Positions 14,139 to 20,871 of a stretch of 24,997 nt of DNA are shown piece after piece (the first letter of the stretch is position 1; the number at the start of each line of letters is the position of its first letter). The notes under the pieces were generated by a model, which made no database searches, was not told the origin of the DNA, and saw only the letters and a list, made by a program, of their open reading frames with translations. Source of the DNA: Rhodospirillaceae bacterium UBA3470 (lineage in GTDB: Bacteria > Pseudomonadota > Alphaproteobacteria > Rhodospirillales > Casp-alpha2); assembly GCA_002378125.1 (NCBI GenBank), contig DFRF01000087.1, positions 1 to 24,997 of the forward strand. Direction: 5' to 3'. The translations under genes and the position numbers were made by a program.

Positions 14139-15269
14139 ATGATGTTGGCCGGCGTAAAGGTTATCGAGATGGGTCAGAACCTGGCCGGACCCTACGGATC
14201 GCAAATCCTGGCTGATTTGGGTGCGGATGTGATCAAAGTAGAACGCCCAACTGGTGATGATGCCCGCGGTTGGGGCAACAAGGTCACTGACAACGCCACA
14301 ACCATGTTCATGACTATGAACCGGAATAAGAGATCGGTGACTGTGGACATGAAGTCCGAAGAAGGCCGTACCCACATGCGCGTGCTCCTGTCCAACGCCG
14401 ACATCTTCCTGCACAACATGCGGCCGGGCTCATTGGAAAAACTAGGTCTAGACCCCGTAGCCGTCCGTGCCAAATGGCCACGTCTGATTTACTGCGACAT
14501 AGGAGCCTTTGGGCATATGGGCCCCTTGAAGGATCAACCGGGATATGAGCCCCTCATGCAAGCCTACGGCGGGCTGATCAGCATCAACGGCCATCCGGAT
14601 GGCCCTGTGGCACGTGTCGCCGTTTCGCTGATCGATATTGGAACCGGCATGTGGGCCGCCATCGGCGCTTTGGCGGCACTCCATCAACGTCACGAAACCG
14701 GCGAGGGATGCACGGTCAATACGTCGCTCTATGAAACCGCCCTTGCCTGGGGAAATTTCCATATGGCCGAGTATCAAACCACGGGCGATGTGCCCGCGCG
14801 CCAAGCCAGTGGCCATTCCGCGGTCGTCCCATACCAAGCCTTCGAGGGCGCCGATGGTCCATTCATGATCCTGGCTGGGAACGACCGGTTGTTCGTGAAG
14901 CTGGCCCATGCCTTGGGTAAGCCAGAATGGACCGAGGATGCGCGCTACAAGACTAATGCGGACCGAGTGGCTCACCGCGACGAGATGCTGGCTGCCGTCC
15001 AGGCCACCGTGAGCAATGCCCCCCGGGCCACATGGGTTGAGAAACTGCGTGCCGCCGGAGTGCCTTCTGCGCCGATCCAGACCATCCCCGAAGTCCTGAA
15101 GACGGATCAGACGGACGCCTTAGAGATCATGCAAAACGTACCTGACACCAACCTGAACCTCGTAGGCATGCCAATATCGTTCAATGGCGAACGCCCGGCC
15201 ATGCGCATGGCCCCTCCGACCCTAGGGTCAGCAAATGACGACGTCTTCAGCACGGATCAGGAAGGTTGA
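14139..15269 (+). CDS. Second class III CoA-transferase (CaiB/BaiF family)
   Basis: This 376-residue protein has the family N-terminus LAGPYGSQILADLGADVIKVE (15-35), NRNKRS (61-66), a GYEPLMQAYGGL segment (135-146) and the catalytic aspartate Asp166 in SLIDIGTG. It moves CoA between acids. Its N-terminal 70 residues resemble the enzyme at 3002-4195, but the two differ clearly elsewhere, so they look like separate activities or the two chains of a hetero-oligomer. AAAGGGAG sits at good spacing to ATG 14139 (a second ATG follows at 14142). The crotonase gene follows after 4 bp, so the two are co-transcribed and perhaps act in sequence on the same CoA ester. Confidence 0.93.
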   Translation: MMLAGVKVIEMGQNLAGPYGSQILADLGADVIKVERPTGDDARGWGNKVTDNATTMFMTMNRNKRSVTVDMKSEEGRTHMRVLLSNADIFLHNMRPGSLEKLGLDPVAVRAKWPRLIYCDIGAFGHMGPLKDQPGYEPLMQAYGGLISINGHPDGPVARVAVSLIDIGTGMWAAIGALAALHQRHETGEGCTVNTSLYETALAWGNFHMAEYQTTGDVPARQASGHSAVVPYQAFEGADGPFMILAGNDRLFVKLAHALGKPEWTEDARYKTNADRVAHRDEMLAAVQATVSNAPRATWVEKLRAAGVPSAPIQTIPEVLKTDQTDALEIMQNVPDTNLNLVGMPISFNGERPAMRMAPPTLGSANDDVFSTDQEG

Positions 15270-15273
15270 TGCT

Positions 15274-16029
15274 ATGACATTACTCTCCATTTCCCGCAAT
15301 GGCGCAGTCCGTACCATTACCCTCAACCGCCCAGAAAAACGCAACGCGCTGAACTTTGAGATGATGCAGGCGCTCATCGACGCCTTCGACGCCGAACCGC
15401 ATTCCGACGAACGGGTCACCGTGATCCGCGCCGAAGGTAAGGCGTTTTGCGCTGGGCTCGAACTCAGCTCGGACGGCTTACAGGACGGCGCCGAAGACAT
15501 GGTTGTAAGGATGTTCGATACGGTTCAGCACTATCCACTGCCCGTCGTTGCCCGGGTTCACGGTCCGGCCATTGCGGGCGGTTGCGAATTGGCTCTCCAC
15601 TGCGACTTCATCGTCGCGAACATGGACGCACCCTTCGGCATGCCCTTGGCTCAATTGGGCGTGACCACGGATTGGTTCCTGACCAAGAAGATCATGGAGA
15701 CCATGGGTTTAGTGGCTGCACGCGAGCTCTTGTTACTGGGCGACTTCATTTCGGCAAAGACGTTTCACGCCAACGGCCACATCGCCCGCGCTGTGCCTGC
15801 AAGCGAACTGGACGCGGAGACCAATAAGATCGTTCAACGCCTGGCCGCCAATGCGCCGCTATCGATGCGCATCCTCAAGCGCTTGCTGTTGAAGCAGGTG
15901 GCTTTCTACGACGAGGTTGATCACTCGGCAGAAGATGAGGAGGTGAAGCGCGTGTTTGCCAGCGAAGATGCTTTGGAGGGCGTTGCCGCACGGATCGAAA
16001 AACGGACGCCCCAGTTCAAGGGGTCATAG
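15274..16029 (+). CDS. Enoyl-CoA hydratase/isomerase (crotonase) family protein lacking the second Glu
   Basis: This 251-residue crotonase-fold protein has the CoA and oxyanion-hole segments LNRPEKRNALN (17-27), AEGKAFCAGLEL (53-64) and HGPAIAGGCELALHCDF (96-112). Glu105 is at the position of the first catalytic Glu of enoyl-CoA hydratase. The second, normally in the PEI-LG segment, is Leu125 (MPLAQLG), so classical syn-hydration is doubtful and isomerase, hydrolase or lyase chemistry is possible. I chose ATG 15274: AGGAAGG at 15259-15265 sits 8 bp upstream, 4 bp after the CoA-transferase stop, whereas the in-frame ATG at 15235 is inside the previous gene with no ribosome site. Confidence 0.9.
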   Translation: MTLLSISRNGAVRTITLNRPEKRNALNFEMMQALIDAFDAEPHSDERVTVIRAEGKAFCAGLELSSDGLQDGAEDMVVRMFDTVQHYPLPVVARVHGPAIAGGCELALHCDFIVANMDAPFGMPLAQLGVTTDWFLTKKIMETMGLVAARELLLLGDFISAKTFHANGHIARAVPASELDAETNKIVQRLAANAPLSMRILKRLLLKQVAFYDEVDHSAEDEEVKRVFASEDALEGVAARIEKRTPQFKGS

Positions 16030-16053
16030 CATTCCATTCAATCGGAGACTTGT

Positions 16054-17040
16054 ATGACAGACCGCACGCTCCACAAAGACGCCATCATCATCGATGGCCT
16101 CGTCATTGCCAAATGGAGCCGACCCGTTTTCGAGGCCATGCAGGCGGGCGGGCTGACCGCCGTCAACTGTACCTGTGCCGTGTGGGAAGGCATAGCGGAG
16201 ACACTCGCTAACATCGCCCAGTGGAAACGATGGTTTGGCGAACACGCCGATCTCATCATGCCGATTCACAAGACTGCCGACATCCTCCGCGCTAAGGCCG
16301 AGGGCAAGGTTGGCATCATCCTAGGTTGGCAGAACACTCTCGCCATCGAGAGCAACATCGACATGCTGCATGTCTTCCGCGACCTCGGTGTACGGGTCAT
16401 GCAGCTGACCTACAACACACAGAACCTTGTTGGGTCGGGTTGTTGGGAGCCGGAAGACCGGGGCTTGTCGGACTTCGGCCGCGACGTTGTGGACCAGATG
16501 GGAAAACTCGGTATCGTCGTGGACCTCAGCCATGTAGGCGAGAAGACCGCCGCAGACGCCATCGACCAATCCGCCGTTCCGGTCTGCTTCACTCATGCCA
16601 CACCGCGCAGCCTCAAGGATATTCCTCGCAACAAATCCGACGACTTGATCAAACGAGCCGCAGACCGAGGCGGGTTCTTCGGCTTCGCCACCTACGGGCC
16701 GTTCCTTCCTTGGGGAGACGACACAACGGTCGAAAACTGCGTGGAAGCGCTAGAGGTGGGCATCAATCTAGTTGGGGAAGAAAATATCGGCCTTGGCACG
16801 GATTTCACCGATGGCTATGACGCGGACTTCTTCTCGTGGCTGCGACGCGACAACGGTACCGGCCGTTTACTCAGCACAGGCTTTCCCAACCGGCCAAAGA
16901 ACCCGGAAGGGTTCGATGGTGTATCAGCCTATCCGAACCTGACCGCCACCATGCAGGCCCGTGGGTGGCCAGAGAATCGTATTCGCCGGGTGATGGGTGA
17001 GAACTGGTTGACCTATTTGGAGCGTGTTTGGCACGGGTGA
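16054..17040 (+). CDS. M19 (renal dipeptidase) family protein with altered metal ligands
   Basis: This 328-residue protein has the full TIM-barrel length of the M19 family and keeps His160 (DLSHVGE), His181 (FTHATPRSL) and Asp250 (GLGTDF). The N-terminal HxD metal pair of the family (DGHND) is replaced: DGLVI (14-18) has Leu16 and Ile18. The bridging Glu, normally in an IEGG-type motif, aligns with Gln93 in LGWQNT. Two-zinc peptidase chemistry is therefore unlikely; a one-metal enzyme or a non-peptidase role is more plausible. There is no signal peptide, so it acts in the cytoplasm. GGAG at 16044-16047 supports ATG 16054. It ends the crotonase operon and may act on the pathway intermediate. 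I recall similar DGL/GFQNT proteins in other proteobacteria but know of no proven function. Confidence 0.85.
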   Translation: MTDRTLHKDAIIIDGLVIAKWSRPVFEAMQAGGLTAVNCTCAVWEGIAETLANIAQWKRWFGEHADLIMPIHKTADILRAKAEGKVGIILGWQNTLAIESNIDMLHVFRDLGVRVMQLTYNTQNLVGSGCWEPEDRGLSDFGRDVVDQMGKLGIVVDLSHVGEKTAADAIDQSAVPVCFTHATPRSLKDIPRNKSDDLIKRAADRGGFFGFATYGPFLPWGDDTTVENCVEALEVGINLVGEENIGLGTDFTDGYDADFFSWLRRDNGTGRLLSTGFPNRPKNPEGFDGVSAYPNLTATMQARGWPENRIRRVMGENWLTYLERVWHG

Positions 17041-17100
17041 GCACCTAGCGCCTCAACGCGCCGCGATCCTTGCCGCCCGGGACCGCCGGGAGTAGGGTGC
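17041..17100. other. Structured spacer upstream of threonine synthase
   Basis: The spacer between the M19 gene and thrC can fold with GCACC (17041-17045) against GGTGC (17096-17100) enclosing an inner stem CCCGG (17076-17080) / CCGGG (17086-17090) with loop GACCG. There is no T-tract, so a rho-independent terminator is not supported. It may simply mark the boundary between the catabolic cluster and the housekeeping block. Confidence 0.3.
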
Positions 17101-17134
17101 GCATTTGAAAAATGTGGAGCCTAGAGATCGATCC

Positions 17135-18556
17135 GTGAAGTATGTGAGCACCCGCGGCGAGGCGCCAATCCTTGCCTTTGACGACGTATTGCTGACGGGC
17201 CTGGCCCGGGACGGCGGTCTCTACATGCCGGAAAGTTGGCCGCAGATCTCGACCGACGAGATCACCCGCTTAGCGGGCCTGAGCTATACGGATTTAGCCT
17301 TCCGGGTGATCCAGCCATTTGTTGGCGGCGCCATCGCCGACACCGATTTGAAACGCATCATTGACGATGCCTACAGACATTTCGATACGGAGGAGGTCGC
17401 GCCACTTACGGAACTGGGTAACGGCGAATGGATGATGGAGCTCTTCCACGGCCCGACCCTCGCCTTCAAGGACGTGGCAATGCAGTTTCTGGGCCCGCTG
17501 TTCGATCACGTTCTGGCGGCGCGAGGCGAACGCATCTGCATCGCCGGTGCGACTTCTGGCGATACAGGTTCGGCTGCCATCGAGGCGTGCCGCGACCGCG
17601 ACAATATCGACATCTTCATCCTGTATCCGCACGGCCGCGTCTCCGACGTACAACGCCGACAGATGTCCACGGTGACCGCGCCGAATGTGCACACCATCGC
17701 CCTTCAAGGCACCTTTGACGATTGTCAGGACACGGTGAAGGCGCTGTTCAACGACCTGGCCTTCCGTGACCGCATGAACCTGAGCGCCGTCAATTCCATC
17801 AACTGGGCCCGGATCGTCGCGCAGATCGTCTATTACTTCTGGGCGGCGCTGAAGGTTGGGGGACCAGCACGGCCCGTGAGCTTTGCCGTGCCAACGGGCA
17901 ACTTCGGCAATGTCTTCGCCGGTTATGCGGCACATCGCATGGGGCTACCCGTGGAACAGTTCATAGTTGGTTCCAACGCCAACGATATCCTGGCTCGGTT
18001 TTTCGAGAGCGGCGCCATGGCGATTGATACCGTGGTGCCCACCATTAGCCCCAGCATGGATATTCAGATCTCGTCCAACTTCGAACGCTTGTTGTTTGAA
18101 CTCTATGACCGAGATGGCGCCCGGGTTGCGCGCACCCTGAATACCTTCCGGTCAGACGGACAGTTCGCTGTAGATGCGGGTATGCTAGCGCGAGCACGCA
18201 AGATTTTCGACGGTGGTCGTTACACGGATGATCAAACCCGCGCCCTTATCGCCGACCACTACGCGAAGACCGGCGAATTGCTGGATCCGCATACAGCGGT
18301 CGGCCTGGCCGTTGGTCGGACACACCGGCGCGACACGTCAACCTCGATGGTGACCTTGGCAACGGCCCACCCGGCGAAGTTTCCCGACGCCGTTCGAGCG
18401 GCATGCGGCGTTAATCCCGACCTACCGACCCATATGGCAGACCTGTTCGACCGCGATGAGCGGATCAACGCGCTCCCCAACGACTTGGCGATTGTACGTA
18501 GTTTTATTGAAGACCGCGCACAGGTTATCCGCAGTAGCGGAGGTGCCGCAGCTTGA
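17135..18556 (+). CDS. thrC: Threonine synthase
   Basis: This PLP enzyme makes L-threonine from O-phosphohomoserine. The N-terminus KYVSTRGEAP and the LARDGGLYMPE stretch are typical of the bacterial long-form enzyme. The PLP lysine lies in HGPTLAFKDVAMQ (Lys112 from the GTG start), followed by AGATSGDTGSAAI (phosphate binding) and VPTGNFGNVFAGY. I prefer GTG 17135 (473 residues) because family homology begins at KYVSTRG; TTG 17105 would add ten residues and is not excluded. GGAG at 17116-17119 lies 15 bp before the GTG, which is long. The gene runs into the M16 protease gene with a TTGA overlap. This pair is familiar in alphaproteobacteria. No threonine leader attenuator was seen. Confidence 0.95.
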   Translation: MKYVSTRGEAPILAFDDVLLTGLARDGGLYMPESWPQISTDEITRLAGLSYTDLAFRVIQPFVGGAIADTDLKRIIDDAYRHFDTEEVAPLTELGNGEWMMELFHGPTLAFKDVAMQFLGPLFDHVLAARGERICIAGATSGDTGSAAIEACRDRDNIDIFILYPHGRVSDVQRRQMSTVTAPNVHTIALQGTFDDCQDTVKALFNDLAFRDRMNLSAVNSINWARIVAQIVYYFWAALKVGGPARPVSFAVPTGNFGNVFAGYAAHRMGLPVEQFIVGSNANDILARFFESGAMAIDTVVPTISPSMDIQISSNFERLLFELYDRDGARVARTLNTFRSDGQFAVDAGMLARARKIFDGGRYTDDQTRALIADHYAKTGELLDPHTAVGLAVGRTHRRDTSTSMVTLATAHPAKFPDAVRAACGVNPDLPTHMADLFDRDERINALPNDLAIVRSFIEDRAQVIRSSGGAAA

Positions 18557-19812
18557 CCATTCAGGAGAACCGTCTAGCCAATGGCCTAACTGTCGTCACG
18601 GACCGCATGGAAACCGTGGAAACCGTATCCATGGGGGCATGGGTGGATGTCGGCACCCGTGATGAACAACCCAACGTCAATGGCGTCTCCCACCTGCTCG
18701 AACACATGGCCTTCAAGGGTACGGAAAGGCGCGACGCCTACGCTATCGCCGCTGAAATAGAGGCCGTAGGCGGGCACCTCAATGCCTATACCTCGCGCGA
18801 GCACACCGCCTATTACGCCAAGGTTTTGAAAAACGACCTGCCATTGGCAGTCGACTTGATCGGCGACATTCTTCAGCATTCGGTCATGGATGCCGAGGAA
18901 CTGGCCCGCGAGCAAGCGGTGGTGCTTCAGGAAATTCATCAGGCCCACGATACGCCTGACGACATCGTCTTCGATCACTTCCAGGAAGTGGCCTTTCCGG
19001 ACCAGGCCATGGGCCGTCCCGTTTTGGGCCGGCCAGAGGTCGTTAAAAACATGGGCGCAGAAAGCATACGCGCCTACATGGACCACAATTACAGCGCGGA
19101 ACGAATCGTCGTCGCGGCTGCTGGCAACCTAGACCATGACGTCTTCACACGCTTGGTTGAAGAGACCTTCACGGCCCTACCCGAATTTGAGGCGAGCGCC
19201 CGCGAACCGGGTCGTTACGGCGGCGGTGACTACCGTGAAGAACGGGATTTGGAACAGGTCCACGTGGTGTTTGGGGCCGAGGGCATCGCCTTCGACGACC
19301 AGGGTTTTTACGCGGCTTCCGTACTGTCGACAATCTTGGGCGGCGGCATGTCATCGCGACTGTTCCAGGAAATCCGAGAGAAACGGGGTCTGGCCTACGC
19401 CATCTATTCGTTCCTGTCATGCTACAAGGATTGTGGTATCTTCGGCGTCTACGCGGGTACCGGTGCCGAAGAAGCGCATGGCCTCCTCTCTCTCGTTCTG
19501 GACGAGATAGAGAAAGTCCAGGACAACATCACCGAGGAGGAGTTGGATCGGGCGCGCGCCCAACTCAAGGCATCGATCCTCATGTCCCTCGAGAGTACGT
19601 CAGCGCGGTGCGAACAGTTGGCCCGGCAGATGATGGTGTTCGGCCGTCCGATCCTCACCGATGAGATCGTGCAACACATCGATGCCGCCGATCATGCGAG
19701 CGTGACGGATGTGGCCCGGCGGGTCTTCGCCGGACGGCCAAGCATCGCCGCCATCGGCCCCGTCGATGGGCTGTGCGACTACGACACGTTGTCGACCCGA
19801 CTTTCCAAGTAA
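18553..19812 (+). CDS. M16-family zinc protease (processing-peptidase type)
   Basis: This 419-residue protein carries the inverted zinc motif His47-Leu-Leu-Glu-His51 and the third ligand Glu127 (VVLQEI), 76 residues downstream as in pitrilysin/insulinase-family enzymes. The order NGLTVVTDRM...VDVGTRDE is the N-terminus of the PepR/mitochondrial processing peptidase beta-like group. The GGGMSSRLFQEIREKRGLAYAIYSF segment in the second half is also diagnostic. No signal peptide is visible, so the protein should be cytoplasmic. The start is TTG 18553, overlapping the thrC stop as TTGA; GGAGGTG at 18539-18545 sits 7 bp upstream and strongly supports it. Its last 34 bp overlap the 3' end of the opposite-strand small gene. 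Confidence 0.94.
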   Translation: MTIQENRLANGLTVVTDRMETVETVSMGAWVDVGTRDEQPNVNGVSHLLEHMAFKGTERRDAYAIAAEIEAVGGHLNAYTSREHTAYYAKVLKNDLPLAVDLIGDILQHSVMDAEELAREQAVVLQEIHQAHDTPDDIVFDHFQEVAFPDQAMGRPVLGRPEVVKNMGAESIRAYMDHNYSAERIVVAAAGNLDHDVFTRLVEETFTALPEFEASAREPGRYGGGDYREERDLEQVHVVFGAEGIAFDDQGFYAASVLSTILGGGMSSRLFQEIREKRGLAYAIYSFLSCYKDCGIFGVYAGTGAEEAHGLLSLVLDEIEKVQDNITEEELDRARAQLKASILMSLESTSARCEQLARQMMVFGRPILTDEIVQHIDAADHASVTDVARRVFAGRPSIAAIGPVDGLCDYDTLSTRLSK

Positions 19813-20069
19813 TCATCGATGAGGCAGTATAGGGCTTCGGCATCATCGGGATCACCACTGAAGACGATGTTCGACGTCTCGCCATAGATGTTGAGGACAT
19901 ACCCACGCGCACCGCAGACGTTTTCCAACGCTGCGGCGAAGGGAACCAGAACCTGGTCATTGAGGCTTTCCGCGTCGGGACAGGCTTCCATGCGCTCAGC
20001 CAATTGGCGCATGAACATATCGGCGTTGCCAACGCCGTCGGCGCCTGTCTCTCGTTTCTTTCGTCCCAT
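19779..20069 (-). CDS. Small acidic protein of unknown function, downstream of algH
   Basis: I do not recognise this 96-residue protein. It starts MGRKKRETG, then has an acidic, mostly helical-looking body with two cysteines (CPDAES, NVCGARGY) and a strand-like stretch YVLNIYGETSNIVFSG, ending in another acidic helix DDAEALYCLIDDYLES. It looks like a small alpha/beta domain. GAGG 8 bp upstream supports ATG 20069, and the gene begins 14 bp after the algH stop, so the two are probably one transcript. Its 3' end overlaps the end of the M16 protease gene by 34 bp in antisense. Coding status is supported by the ribosome site and protein-like composition, not by homology. Confidence 0.7.
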   Translation of the reverse strand: MGRKKRETGADGVGNADMFMRQLAERMEACPDAESLNDQVLVPFAAALENVCGARGYVLNIYGETSNIVFSGDPDDAEALYCLIDDYLESRVDNVS

Positions 20070-20083
20070 GCTTTGTCCTCAAT

Positions 20084-20659
20084 CTAGGCGTGGCCGGCGG
20101 CATCGGACAGCATGCGCGGGTCAATGCCGATCTTGGTCATCGCACGTTCCCACTTTTCATCGAGATTGCAGCCGAACACAAGTTCCTCATCCGCATCAAC
20201 GCTGAGCCAACCGTTGCTCTTGATTTCGGAATCCAATTGTCCCGCCCCCCACCCGGCGTAACCGAGTGCAAGCAAGCAATTGTTCGGCCCGGTGCCGTCG
20301 GCGATGGCACGGAGAATGTCGATGGTCGCGGTCAAGACGACGTTATCGTCAACGACAAGGCTAGCGTCCTGTATATAGTCCGGCGAATGCAAGACGAATC
20401 CTCGTGCTTGTTCTACAGGTCCACCGAATAGAACTCGAATTTGATCACCGCCACTCCCGGAATCAATTTCTAGTTGTTCGAGAAGTTCTGGAAACGTTAG
20501 CGAATCAATCGCCCGATTGATCACCAGACCCATTGCGCCATCCGCGTTGTGCGCACACATGTAGATCACGGATTTCTCGAATCTCGGGTCCGTCATGCTA
20601 GGCATAGCAATTAGCAATTGGCCAGGCAGATAGATATCTTCGATACTAGTTTGAACCAT
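20084..20659 (-). CDS. algH: YqgE/AlgH family protein (UPF0301)
   Basis: This 191-residue protein matches the YqgE/AlgH family in length and motifs: LPGQLLIAMPSMTDPRFEKSVIYMC near the start, HNADGAMGLVINR (37-49), FGGPVEQARGFVLHS and the late LALGYAGWGAGQLDSEI stretch. The molecular function is not firmly known; AlgH was linked to alginate regulation in Pseudomonas and the family is widely conserved. It is divergent from the dsbD-type gene and followed by the small acidic gene at 19779-20069. TATAGT in the upstream gap (minus strand, about 60 bp before the start) could be part of its promoter. Confidence 0.95.
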   Translation of the reverse strand: MVQTSIEDIYLPGQLLIAMPSMTDPRFEKSVIYMCAHNADGAMGLVINRAIDSLTFPELLEQLEIDSGSGGDQIRVLFGGPVEQARGFVLHSPDYIQDASLVVDDNVVLTATIDILRAIADGTGPNNCLLALGYAGWGAGQLDSEIKSNGWLSVDADEELVFGCNLDEKWERAMTKIGIDPRMLSDAAGHA

Positions 20660-20871
20660 TCGTCGCTGGAGACCTAGTGGATATATCTGTGACTATACAT
20701 GGGAATGCCGCCGCTGAAAGGCCATCCCGCGAGCTTAGTATGACACATAAGAAACCGCTTTCTAAATACGGATATTTCAGACATCGGCTTCACAGGCGAT
20801 CAAGATGCCGTAAGGTCGCGGGGAAAACGTGAAAAACCCCACGATATAGCGTATATACTGCCCATCGCCGA

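Noticed and set aside
15235..15273. Upstream ATG extending the crotonase gene into the CoA-transferase gene
   Set aside because: AGGAAGG at 15259-15265 is correctly spaced for ATG 15274, and family homology begins there.
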